A DNA stretch of 64,000 nucleotides from positions 1-64,000 of the forward strand of contig NZ_JOEH01000009.1 of NCBI RefSeq assembly GCF_000719095.1, given 5' to 3'. How positions within the stretch are numbered: the stretch's first letter is position 1; the number at the start of each line of letters is the position of its first letter. Source of the stretch: Streptacidiphilus jeojiense. GTDB taxonomy: Bacteria > Actinomycetota > Actinomycetes > Streptomycetales > Streptomycetaceae. The notes beneath the pieces were generated by a model. The model saw nothing but the letters and a program-made list of their open reading frames with translations, was not told the DNA's origin and did not search any database. Shown piece by piece: positions 35,578-44,080 of the stretch. The translations under genes and the position numbers were made by a program.

Positions 35578-38406
35578 CTAGGGAAGGGGCGCGACGGGCG
35601 CGTAGTAGCCCTCGAGGTCGGCTACGACGTCGACGGTGCCGTTGTAGTTGTAGACGGTGATGTAGCCGCTGCTGTCGACGGGGACGGTGGCCAGGATTGG
35701 CCGAGTTTGGCCGGGGGCGAGGTTGATGTTGGACGCGGTGGGGCGGGTGCCGCCGCTGTAGGCGGTGAGGTAGGTGCCCTTGTCGCTGCCGATACCGGTC
35801 AGGTTGAGGGTGACCGCGGTGGCACCGACGGGGACGCCGTGGGTGCCGGTGACCTTGATGCGCAGGGTGGAGTTGGGGCCCAGACGCCGCTTGGGCGCCC
35901 CGGTCCCGTTACGGGTGTCGACGAGCCGGCTCGGAGCGAGCGGGAGATAGCCGGTGGCCGGTTGCCCGCCGTAGGAGAAGTAGTACCCCTGTACGTCGAC
36001 GATCAGGCTCACACTGCCTGCGTGGTTGCAGAACTGAGCGCCGTCGGAGACCGGGACGACGACGAGGTTGGAGGTGGTCTGTCCGGCCTGGAAGTTCAGG
36101 TTCGAGGCGATGGACTGGACCGATCCCCCGCGGTAGACACCGATCCAGCCGCCTGAACTCGCCCCTGTCGCGGTGACGTTGAGTACTGCCGCCGCCACCG
36201 CGCCGTTGCCGGGCAGCACGGCGGGAAAGCTGTGGGTGAGGCACTGTCCGGGCTGCAACGGCGCCTTCTGTCCACCGGTGCCGATCCGGGTGTCGACGAC
36301 CCGGGTGGGCGTCGTCGGCAGGTAGTACGTAGCGGACGGATCCCAGGCGTTGACGGGGGAGGTGCGGAAGTACCCCTGGATGTCGGCGACGAGGTCGACA
36401 CTGCCGCTGGCGTTGTAGAGGTCGACGTAGCCGTCGTTGCTGACCGGGACCGTCACCAGGTTGGGGTTGACCTGCCCGGCCCGGAAGTTGAGGTTGGAGG
36501 TGCCGGGGCGGGCCGAGCCGTCCGGGTAAGCGGTGATCACGCCGTCGGTGGAGGCGTTGACATCGGTCACATTCATCGTGACCGCCGCTACTCCCTTGGC
36601 GGGGATGCCCTGCGCGCCTGCGACCTTGATCTTCACGATGCCGCCTGGGCCGATCTTCGCCTTGCGTCCCCCGGTGCCGATACGGGTGTCCAAGACCCGC
36701 GGCGGGTACACCAGCGGAGTGAAGGACGTGCCCAGCGTCACCTGCTGGGTGGCCGTCGCGGACCGGCCGCCGGCGTCGGTGGCGGTGTCCGTGACCGTGT
36801 AGGTCCCCGGGCCGGGGAAGGTGTGCTGCAGCTGCGGCTTGGGTCCGTCGGCGTGCACCACGGGTGAGCCGTCACCGAAGTCGACCGTGTGGCCGGTCAC
36901 CGCCCAGGGGGAAATGGCGGAGAGGGTTGCCCCGACGGAGCTCGGACTGGTGGACGACGTGCTGAAGCCCAGGTGCGGGACCAGCGGCCCGGGGCTGCCG
37001 ACCTTGATGGTTCCCGTTCCCTTGCCCGACACCCCGTCCGCCCCGTGCACGGTGACGGTCACCGTGTAGGTGCCCCCGGCGGCCAACGCGGGGTTCTGGA
37101 ACGTGTGGCTGATGCTCGGTACCGTCGAGTCCTGGGTCGGGGTGCCGTCGCCGAAGTCGAAGGTGTAGCCGGTGACCGGAGTCGACCACGTGTTCTGGAC
37201 AGCGGCGGTCACGGTCACCGGCAGGGGCGCCGGTCCCTGGGTCGGCGCCATCGTCACGGCCGAGACGGTGAGCGGGTCCTGGAACTCGGAGTCGCCGCGG
37301 TCGGTCGTACCTGCGCCGGTCCCGGTGTTGGGCACGAGCGGGTCGTCGACACGGGCACGACCGCCGACGTCGGTCGCGGACTCGCCCGGGGCGTCGGCGT
37401 CGCCGGAGTCGATCAGCGGGGACCCGTCGGCGACAGCGGGGAACGGGGCATCAAGCGCCAGGGTGTCCAGATCGTGTCGCCCCTGGCCGGTGGCCGCGTA
37501 GAACTCCGCGCTCGACGTGAACCGCTGTCCGCCCCAGTTGTAGGCGGAGCGGTAGGTGTCGGTGCTCGGGTCCGCTGTGACGGCGTTGTAGTCCGCCGTG
37601 ACGAAGGCCGCCGAGTCGGCCGAAACGACGATCTGTGTATGGGACAGCGGCGAGATCGCGGTGTTCTCGACGGATCCGGATGAGCTTCCGGTGATGCTGA
37701 GACCCGTCCCGTTCTGCACTTCCACGCTGACGCCTGCGACACGCAGATCGGTCGTGCCCTCGGCGTCGAGACCTATGTCGTTCGCCTGTGCGACAGTGAG
37801 CCAGGAACTGGCCACGGTGACGTGGGACGCACCGGCGGCCACCTTGACTGCAGTGCCGAGGTAGGCGAGGAAGCTGCTGGCTGTCACGTTCACATCGGAC
37901 GAACTGCCATCGATGTCGAGACCGTCCCTGGTCCCTGAGCCCGCGCTCATCAGCGTCGACCGACTCAGGTTGATGTGCTGTGCGTTGACCAGAGCGACGG
38001 AGGCTGCGCCGCCGGTCGCATGCGTCCGCAGACTGTCGAGGTTGACGTACTGGGCGTTCCTGATGGTCAGCAGAGCGCCGTCAATACCGGGGACGCTTTG
38101 GTTCGTGAGCACTCCGGAGAAGGTGATCGGTGCCGCTGCCGTCCCCGACCGACTGATGACAACCGGCCCAGAGGCGGTTGCGTTGCGAAGCATGACGGTC
38201 TGTCCGGGTTCCACTGTGTCGGCGGCCGCTTGCGCTGTGCAGAAGGGGGCAGCGTCACTGCCCGGCCCGGTGTCGCTGCAGGCGGTGGACGTCCGGTCGA
38301 CATACAGCGTCGTCGGGGTGTCGGCGCGGGCGGCGGCGGTGCCGAGGGCGGTGAGGAGCAGGGTGGTGACGGCGGTGGCTGCGGTCAGTGCGCGTCTGCG
38401 CGGCAT
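35578..38406 (-). CDS. secreted beta-helix / PKD / RLLDTR-repeat surface protein (paralogue 3)
   Basis: Exported protein of 942 aa from the ATG giving MPRRRALTAA (an upstream in-frame ATG adds 39 residues without signal character). Architecture as in paralogue 2: signal peptide, LYVDRTSTAC...PFCTAQAAADTVEPGQTV, beta-helix to about 390, two PKD-like domains (FDFGDGT near 412, VDFGDGS near 505), and three repeats beginning near 560, 690 and 819 (RVLDTRIGTG, RVVDTRIGTG, RLVDTRNGTG). A few Cys occur in the second repeat (GQCLTH, QFCNHAG). Likely a cell-surface or matrix protein; ligand unknown. Confidence 0.82.
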   Translation of the reverse strand: MPRRRALTAATAVTTLLLTALGTAAARADTPTTLYVDRTSTACSDTGPGSDAAPFCTAQAAADTVEPGQTVMLRNATASGPVVISRSGTAAAPITFSGVLTNQSVPGIDGALLTIRNAQYVNLDSLRTHATGGAASVALVNAQHINLSRSTLMSAGSGTRDGLDIDGSSSDVNVTASSFLAYLGTAVKVAAGASHVTVASSWLTVAQANDIGLDAEGTTDLRVAGVSVEVQNGTGLSITGSSSGSVENTAISPLSHTQIVVSADSAAFVTADYNAVTADPSTDTYRSAYNWGGQRFTSSAEFYAATGQGRHDLDTLALDAPFPAVADGSPLIDSGDADAPGESATDVGGRARVDDPLVPNTGTGAGTTDRGDSEFQDPLTVSAVTMAPTQGPAPLPVTVTAAVQNTWSTPVTGYTFDFGDGTPTQDSTVPSISHTFQNPALAAGGTYTVTVTVHGADGVSGKGTGTIKVGSPGPLVPHLGFSTSSTSPSSVGATLSAISPWAVTGHTVDFGDGSPVVHADGPKPQLQHTFPGPGTYTVTDTATDAGGRSATATQQVTLGTSFTPLVYPPRVLDTRIGTGGRKAKIGPGGIVKIKVAGAQGIPAKGVAAVTMNVTDVNASTDGVITAYPDGSARPGTSNLNFRAGQVNPNLVTVPVSNDGYVDLYNASGSVDLVADIQGYFRTSPVNAWDPSATYYLPTTPTRVVDTRIGTGGQKAPLQPGQCLTHSFPAVLPGNGAVAAAVLNVTATGASSGGWIGVYRGGSVQSIASNLNFQAGQTTSNLVVVPVSDGAQFCNHAGSVSLIVDVQGYYFSYGGQPATGYLPLAPSRLVDTRNGTGAPKRRLGPNSTLRIKVTGTHGVPVGATAVTLNLTGIGSDKGTYLTAYSGGTRPTASNINLAPGQTRPILATVPVDSSGYITVYNYNGTVDVVADLEGYYAPVAPLP

Positions 38407-38532
38407 GCGGATGTCCCCCCGGGCCGGGGGAGCGCGTGTGGGCGCGCTGCTGACTCCGGCCGGTGCTTCGTGTGAGGTCTGTGTGGGGGCTGAGCGTAGC
38501 GCGTGAGAATGCTTCCAGGTCAAGGGGGTTGG

Positions 38533-39792
38533 TCAGGACTCCAGGAGGGCCTGGCCGACATATCCCCCACCGGCGGGCACACCGCCCGGGACGGCGTAGA
38601 GGCCACTGGATTCGTGGCGGATGAAGACCGAGAGGGCGTCGCCGCGGGCGAGCTTGCGCTGGACCGGGACGAAGCCGGTGAGCGGGTCGGCCTGGAAGGC
38701 GGTGAAGAGCAGGCCGGCGTCGGGGGCGCCGTCGCTGCGGAAGCCGTCGTGGTAGGAGTAGCCGCGGCGGAGCATCGCGGCGCCCTGGTTGGCGTCCGGG
38801 GTGGCGACCCGGATGTGGGCGTCGCCGGGGATGGCCAGCGAGCCGTCGGCGTTCTGCTTGTCGAGGTCGACGGCGGTGGTCTCGGTTCCCCCGGACAGCG
38901 GGGCGCCGGAGCCCTTGCGGCGGCCGATGACCCGTTCCTGACGGTCCGTGGACTGCTGGTCCCAGCTGTCCAGCAGCATCCGGATCCGCCGGAACACGGC
39001 GTAGCTGCCGCCGGCCATCCACGCCGGGTCGCCCTTGGCGGGGACGAAGATCCGGGCGTCGAAGGTGGAGTCGGTGGGCTTGGGGTTGTTGGTGCCGTCG
39101 ATCTGCCCCATCAGATTGCGGCCGGTGTGCGGCTGCGCGGTCGCGCCCGGGGAGCGGCTGAAGCCGCTCATCTGCCAGCGGACCGTGGCGGCGCCGGCCG
39201 CCAGCCGCTGCAGGGTGCGCATGGCGTGATGGGCGACCAGGGCGTCGTCGGCGCAGACCTGGACCCAGAGGTCGCCGTCGCTGCGGCTGCGGTCCAGCGC
39301 GTCCTCGGGGAAGGCGGGGAGCGGGGCGAGGGCCGCGGGGGCGGTGGCGGAGATCTTGGGGAAGACCGAGGCGCCGAAGCCGAAGGTGACGGTCAGTGAG
39401 GAGGGGCCCGCGTCCAGGGCCACGTCGTCGTCGGCCAGGCCGGGCGGGGTACGGCCCTCGGCCAGCGCCGCCGCCGCTGCCGACCAGCGCTTCATCAGCG
39501 AGACCAGGCCGGGCCGGGCCGTGCCCGGGGTGAGGTCGAAGGCGGTGGCCACCAGCCGCGCCTGCATCGGCTGGACGATCCCGACCTGGTGCGCGCCGTA
39601 GAAGGGCACGCTGTCCGCGCCGAGCGAGGTCAGCGCGGTGGCGGCCGGGGCCGCCGCCAGCGCGTGCGCGCCCAGGCCGCCGCCCGCGCCGACGGCGAGG
39701 CCGGCCGCGCCCGCCGTCCCGGCGGTGGCGAGCAGCCGCCGCCGGGACGGCCCCTGCCGGGTGTCGTGCCTGTCGTCCTGGTCCTGCGTCAT
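38533..39792 (-). CDS. dtpA: Tat-exported Dyp-type haem peroxidase
   Basis: Protein of 419 aa with a twin-arginine signal (SRRRLLATAG) and Ala-rich h-region. The DyP fold shows the GxxDG motif (NLMGQIDGTNN), the proximal haem His region (GDAHIRVATP) and the distal Arg region near RHESSGLY. Co-location with CopCD, PCuAC and Sco matches the S. lividans DtpA locus, where the peroxidase cooperates with the copper oxidase GlxA in hyphal glycan deposition (from memory). It starts one nt after the copCD stop. An EfeB-type deferrochelatase role is the alternative, but no EfeU/EfeO is here. Confidence 0.85.
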   Translation of the reverse strand: MTQDQDDRHDTRQGPSRRRLLATAGTAGAAGLAVGAGGGLGAHALAAAPAATALTSLGADSVPFYGAHQVGIVQPMQARLVATAFDLTPGTARPGLVSLMKRWSAAAAALAEGRTPPGLADDDVALDAGPSSLTVTFGFGASVFPKISATAPAALAPLPAFPEDALDRSRSDGDLWVQVCADDALVAHHAMRTLQRLAAGAATVRWQMSGFSRSPGATAQPHTGRNLMGQIDGTNNPKPTDSTFDARIFVPAKGDPAWMAGGSYAVFRRIRMLLDSWDQQSTDRQERVIGRRKGSGAPLSGGTETTAVDLDKQNADGSLAIPGDAHIRVATPDANQGAAMLRRGYSYHDGFRSDGAPDAGLLFTAFQADPLTGFVPVQRKLARGDALSVFIRHESSGLYAVPGGVPAGGGYVGQALLES

Positions 39793-39793
39793 C

Positions 39794-41824
39794 TCAAGCG
39801 CTCACGTTCATGGTCGCGGTCACGGTCGTCTCGTCGATGGCGTCCGAGCGGACGCTCACCGACAGCTGCCAGCTGCCCGCCATCGGCAGTTGCAGGGCCG
39901 AGGCGGCCCAGTGGCCGATGTCGAGCTTGGACAGCTTCACCGGCAGCGGGCCGAGGCTCTTCGCCGGGAGGGTGAGGGTGACGTCCAGCTCCGGCTCGTC
40001 CACGGGCTTGCCGTTGCTGTCGTAGACATAGGCGTGCAGCACGTTGCTGCCCACCCGGGCCGGGTCGACCTCGATGCTGACCTTGCCCTTGGCGTTGGCG
40101 CCGGGGCCGCCGGTGTCGAACGGCAGGGTGAGGTCGGCCGGACCGCTGGTGATCTGCTGCACCTGCCCGGCGGCCTCGGCCTGCTCGCTGACGGAGCGTC
40201 CGGGCGGTGCGTTGGTGAGCAGGGTGGTGACGATCAGCACGATGACGGCGAAGGTCACCTCCAGCAGGACGGAGCGCAGCAGCATTCCGCGCGCCGGGCT
40301 GGCCTCGCGGACCCGCTGCGCGGTCGCCGTGCGGCGGGCGGCGTCCTGGCGTTCGAGCTGCGCGCGGCGGACCGGGTCCGGTTCGTCGGCGGGTGCCTGA
40401 GCGGGGTCGGCCTCCGCCGTTGCCGTTGCCACCGCCGTGTCCGCTGCCGCCTCCGTGACCGCCACCGCCTCCGGCTCGCTGCCGAGCAGTGCGGTCCAGC
40501 GGCGGGACATCCAGGCTGCAGCGAGGATCACCACCACCGCGCCGATCTTCACCAGCAGCAGCCGGCCGTAGGTGGTCGAGGTCAGGGCTCCCCAACTGCC
40601 CAGGCCACGCCAGGCCTGGTAGACGCCGGTGGCGACCAGCGCCGACACCGAGCCCATCGCCACCGCGGAGAATCGCCGCACCTGGGCGACGCCGATCCCT
40701 CCCTCGGCGACCGGGGTGCGCAGCCCGACCAGCACCGTGGCCAGTCCGCCCAACCAGAACGACATGGCCAGGATGTGCACCACGTCCAGCGGGACGGCGA
40801 GGCCGACCTGGATGCCGACCGAGGCGTGGTCGGCCAGTGCCCAGGTGCAGGCGAGAGCGATCGCGATCACCGCGCCCGCGATGCCGAGGGTGAGCCGCAG
40901 CCGGCGCTCGGTGGCGGGGTCCGTCTCCCCGGCGGCCCCGGCAGACCCGTCGACCGCGCCGTCCTCGCCGACCTCGCCGACCTCGACGGAGTCCCCGGCG
41001 TCCCCGGCCGGCCGGCCGATCCCGTTCTGGCCGCCCAGCATCGACAGGAACACGCCCGCCGCTGCGAGCAGCAGCATCCGCACCACCAGCATCGTCCCCA
41101 GATGCTCACTGAGGGTGCGTTGAATGACCGTCAGATCGAAGGCCTGACCGATCCCGGTGGCGGCCTCGTACGGCCCGCGCAGCAGCAGTTCCGCGACCGT
41201 GGCCAGCAGCAGCCCGGCCCAGCCGGCCAGCATCAGCCGCTGCACCGAGCGCCGCCGTACCCCGGCCGGCCAGCACAGCAGCACCAGCGCCACCGAGCCG
41301 ACCAGCAGCGCGCAGGCGGCGTACTGCACCGTCCGCGAGCCGCCGTAGAGGGCGCCGACCAGGGTGGTGCCCTTGATCGGCTGCTCCCCGGCCACCGGGG
41401 TGGTGCTGGAGGTGTGCCCGTAGGAGAAGGTGAAGGCGCCGGAGACCGGGTGGGTGTCGGCGGAGACGGCGCGCCAGGCCACCGTGTAGGTGCCCTGGGC
41501 CAGACCGGACGCCAGTGCCACTCGGGCGGTGGTGTCGTCGCTGCCGTTGTGCCCGGTGGGGCCGCTGTCCACGCGCTTGCCGGACGGGTCGAACACCCGG
41601 AGGTCGTCCGTCGCCAGCGTGACCTGCTCGCTGAAGTGCAGCACGATCTGCGTCGGCGCGCTCTGCACCACGGCGTTCTGGGCCGGGTCGCTGGACAGCA
41701 GCGCGGCGTGCGCGGACGCGCTGGTCGCCCCGGCGAGCATCAGCGCGAGCAGCAGCCCGAGCAGGACGGTCAGGGAGGCGACCCGGGTACGGGGGGCAGT
41801 CTGCATGGTCCGCATGGCCGTCAC
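39794..41824 (-). CDS. CopC-CopD fusion copper transport protein
   Basis: Membrane protein of 676 aa. After a signal peptide, CopC begins at SAHAALLSSDP, whose first His is the usual copper ligand, with a second site near SADTHPVSG. CopD (YcnJ-type) follows with about eight TM segments. A long Glu/Ala-rich cytoplasmic loop lies near 445-490, and a C-terminal extracytoplasmic beta domain near 550-676 is related to the YtkA-like fold. The GTG start overlaps the PCuAC stop (GTGA). Predicted to bring copper into or across the membrane. Confidence 0.9.
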   Translation of the reverse strand: MTAMRTMQTAPRTRVASLTVLLGLLLALMLAGATSASAHAALLSSDPAQNAVVQSAPTQIVLHFSEQVTLATDDLRVFDPSGKRVDSGPTGHNGSDDTTARVALASGLAQGTYTVAWRAVSADTHPVSGAFTFSYGHTSSTTPVAGEQPIKGTTLVGALYGGSRTVQYAACALLVGSVALVLLCWPAGVRRRSVQRLMLAGWAGLLLATVAELLLRGPYEAATGIGQAFDLTVIQRTLSEHLGTMLVVRMLLLAAAGVFLSMLGGQNGIGRPAGDAGDSVEVGEVGEDGAVDGSAGAAGETDPATERRLRLTLGIAGAVIAIALACTWALADHASVGIQVGLAVPLDVVHILAMSFWLGGLATVLVGLRTPVAEGGIGVAQVRRFSAVAMGSVSALVATGVYQAWRGLGSWGALTSTTYGRLLLVKIGAVVVILAAAWMSRRWTALLGSEPEAVAVTEAAADTAVATATAEADPAQAPADEPDPVRRAQLERQDAARRTATAQRVREASPARGMLLRSVLLEVTFAVIVLIVTTLLTNAPPGRSVSEQAEAAGQVQQITSGPADLTLPFDTGGPGANAKGKVSIEVDPARVGSNVLHAYVYDSNGKPVDEPELDVTLTLPAKSLGPLPVKLSKLDIGHWAASALQLPMAGSWQLSVSVRSDAIDETTVTATMNVSA

Positions 41825-42351
41825 TTGGTCGTCGGGGTCGGGGAACCGGTCGGGGGCTCGTAGGTCAGCGGCTGCACGGTGGCCTCGACCGTGACCGTTC
41901 CCGAGTGCTGGAACGACAGCCGCAGCTCGATCTGCTGGCCCACCCTGGGTGCGGGTTCGATGCCCATCAGCATCACATGGGTGCCGCCCCGGGCGAGCTG
42001 CGCGCCGCCGTGCGCGGGCACGTCCACGCCGTCGATCTGCTCCATGGACGTCTCGGTGGACCGGTTCAGCGCCGCGCTCTGGACGGACGGGCTGCTCACG
42101 GCGGTCAGCCGGTCGGCGCTGCCACCGGTGTTGCTGATGTCGAAGTAGGCGACGGCCATGTCCGGGGTGGCGGAGAGCGGTATGTAGGCGTTGCTCACGC
42201 TGATCCGCGCGGCGGAGCCGGCCGTGGACGTGCCGCCGCCGGAACCCCCGGACCCGCTGGACCCCCCGGAGCCGCCGCAGCCCGCCAGTCCGAAGCCGAG
42301 CGCGAGCGCCGCGGCAACGGCTGCGCCGGCCAGGGCCGCCCTGCGCATCAT
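41821..42351 (-). CDS. PCuAC-family periplasmic-type copper chaperone
   Basis: Lipoprotein of 176 aa (lipobox LAGC, Gly/Ser spacer). Related to the extracytoplasmic copper chaperone ECuC that passes Cu(I) to Sco in Streptomyces (from memory). The family copper site is H(M)x10Mx21HxM. Here Mx21HxM is intact (Met of TETSM, His and Met of THVMLM), but the residue at the first His/Met position is Ser (VQSAALNRS). Overlaps sco by ATGA and copCD by GTGA. Confidence 0.87.
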   Translation of the reverse strand: MMRRAALAGAAVAAALALGFGLAGCGGSGGSSGSGGSGGGTSTAGSAARISVSNAYIPLSATPDMAVAYFDISNTGGSADRLTAVSSPSVQSAALNRSTETSMEQIDGVDVPAHGGAQLARGGTHVMLMGIEPAPRVGQQIELRLSFQHSGTVTVEATVQPLTYEPPTGSPTPTTK

Positions 42352-43028
42352 GCCGTCACCCCTTTGATCAGCAGCGGCAGGTCGTGCAGGTAGGTCGCCG
42401 AGGTGGTGCCGCTGGTGTAGAGGAGGTGCGCCTTGCCGTCGGTCGGCGAGTACGCCAGGACCTGGGCGCCGTGCACCGGTTCCTGGCCCTTGGTCGGGGC
42501 CTCGACCGCGACGCCGACCGACTTGGCGGCCGCGATGATGGTGTTGATGTCGCCGGTCAGCCCGATGAAGCCGCTGTTGAAGGAGTTGAGCCAGCTGCGC
42601 AGGGTGGCCGGGGTGTCCCGGGCCGGGTCGGTGGTCACGAACACCACCTCGACCGACTTCTGCTGGGCCTTGGGCAGCTTGGAGATCGCCACCGCGATGT
42701 CGCCGATGGTGGTCGGGCAGACGTCGGGGCAGTGGGTGTAGCCGAAGTAGAGCAGCACCGCCTTGCCGGCGGTCTGCTTGGCGATGTCGAAGGGCTTGCC
42801 GCTGGTGTCGGTGAAGGTCGCGGCGGGCTTGTCGAAGGTGCGGCCGAGGCTGACGCCCTGGTAGCCGGAGCTGCTCTGGCCGCTCAGCTGGTTGACGGTG
42901 CCGGTGCTGTCGCCGGAGGACGATCCCGAGGAACTGCCGCAGGCGGCGAGCAGCAGGCCGGCGGAGGCGGCGACGGCACCGGTGAGCAGGGAGCGGCGGC
43001 GGAGGTGCGGCGGCTTCGGTTCATTCAT
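42348..43028 (-). CDS. sco: SCO1/SenC-family copper metallochaperone
   Basis: Thioredoxin-fold lipoprotein of 226 aa. Signal with RRRSLLTG and lipobox LAAC. The copper site is complete: CPDVC (CxxxC in YFGYTHCPDVCPTTIG) and the distal His in TYLHDLP. Sco delivers copper to cytochrome oxidase CuA or, in Streptomyces, to GlxA-like oxidases. Start at MNEPK chosen; an ATG 12 nt upstream (MDRV) is equally possible. First gene of the sco-PCuAC-CopCD-DyP coupled operon. Confidence 0.93.
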   Translation of the reverse strand: MNEPKPPHLRRRSLLTGAVAASAGLLLAACGSSSGSSSGDSTGTVNQLSGQSSSGYQGVSLGRTFDKPAATFTDTSGKPFDIAKQTAGKAVLLYFGYTHCPDVCPTTIGDIAVAISKLPKAQQKSVEVVFVTTDPARDTPATLRSWLNSFNSGFIGLTGDINTIIAAAKSVGVAVEAPTKGQEPVHGAQVLAYSPTDGKAHLLYTSGTTSATYLHDLPLLIKGVTA

Positions 43029-43104
43029 GACGCGGTCCATTCCTACGGCGAGGCTGGTCGTTCGGCTGGTCCGGAGACCTTCTGGGTTCAAGGGGGGTGC
43101 CGGT

Positions 43105-43164
43105 GCGCGGGGGCGGGCCTTCCGGCCCCGGCCGGTGGGGAGGCCCGAAGGCCCGCCCCCGCGC
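43105..43164 (-). terminator. long hairpin between ycnI and sco
   Basis: An 18-bp perfect stem (GCGCGGGGGCGGGCCTTC and complement) with a 24-nt loop lies just past the ycnI stop and about 77 bp before the sco start. Probably terminates ycnI transcription or attenuates read-through into the copper operon. Confidence 0.65.
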
Positions 43165-43173
43165 GGGATCAGA

Positions 43174-43986
43174 TCACTCGCCGCCGGTGCCGCGCGGAGA
43201 GCCGCCGCGGCGCCAGCCGAGGAAGCCGAAGCCGACGCCGAGCAGGCCGATCACCACGCCGACGCCGGCGAGCACCCGGGCCGTGGTGTCGCTGCCGACC
43301 TTGGTGGCGGCCGTCGTGGTGGTGACGCTCGGCTGCGCCGAGGCGGAGGCGCCGGCGCTGTCACTGCTGCCGGAGGCGGCCGCAGCGGTCAGCCGCAGCA
43401 CCGGGGCCGGGTTGGCCGGCTCGGCCTGGCCGGCGACGGTCGGCTGGATCCAGCGGACGACCGAGCCGTCGCTGTAGGTCTGCAGTGCCTTGAAGGTGAG
43501 CGAGTCGGTGTCGGTGGGCAGCGGGCCCAGCGACAGCGCGAAGTCCTGGAACTGACCGGGCTTGATCGTGCCGCCGCTCCAGGTGATCTCCGAGACCGCC
43601 TCGGTGACCTGGCCGTCGTCGGTGGTGATCGGCTTGGTCAGCTTGGTCTTCTGCACGGTGACGGTCCAACCGGGGATCGCCTCGGTGGCCACCGAGGCGA
43701 TCGGGTGGTCGACCGGCAGGTACAGCTCCACCTTGGTGGTGTTGGTGCTCGTCTCCTCGTTGGGGACGCGGACGTTCACCTCGGTGTAGCTGCCCTGGAC
43801 GGCGGTGCCGGGGTTGACGGTGACGTGCGCCGAGGCGGGCCCGGCGAGCAGCAGCAGGGCCGTTGCGGCGAGACCGGTGACGGCCGCCGCACGGCTGCGC
43901 AGCAGCTTGGGACGGCGCGGTTCGGGGCGCGACTCGGACCGGCGTGGTTCGGAACGGCGTGACGCCGACAGGATGGTGGAACGCAT
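43174..43986 (-). CDS. YcnI/DUF1775-family copper-binding protein
   Basis: Exported protein of 270 aa. An unusually long basic N-region (Arg/Ser/Pro repeats) precedes the hydrophobic core; the cleavage site SAHVTVNPG leaves the His that binds copper in YcnI. The DUF1775 domain (about 55-195) has the conserved W of EITWSGGTIKPGQFQDF. A Ser/Ala linker and C-terminal TM with basic end (GFLGWRRGG) anchor it. Belongs functionally with CopCD. The ATG has GGAGAG upstream. Confidence 0.9.
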   Translation of the reverse strand: MRSTILSASRRSEPRRSESRPEPRRPKLLRSRAAAVTGLAATALLLLAGPASAHVTVNPGTAVQGSYTEVNVRVPNEETSTNTTKVELYLPVDHPIASVATEAIPGWTVTVQKTKLTKPITTDDGQVTEAVSEITWSGGTIKPGQFQDFALSLGPLPTDTDSLTFKALQTYSDGSVVRWIQPTVAGQAEPANPAPVLRLTAAAASGSSDSAGASASAQPSVTTTTAATKVGSDTTARVLAGVGVVIGLLGVGFGFLGWRRGGSPRGTGGE

Positions 43987-44080
43987 GGTGGCAACTCTCC
44001 AGTGGTGGAGGTACGGGGGCAGGGAGGCATGGCCGACCTGCCCTGCCCGTACTGCCGGAGAGATGCGGCGTCGGGGCGGG

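Noticed and set aside
38533..39792. EfeB of an EfeUOB iron importer
   Set aside because: EfeU and EfeO are absent; the neighbours are copper-handling genes, favouring the DtpA-type assignment.
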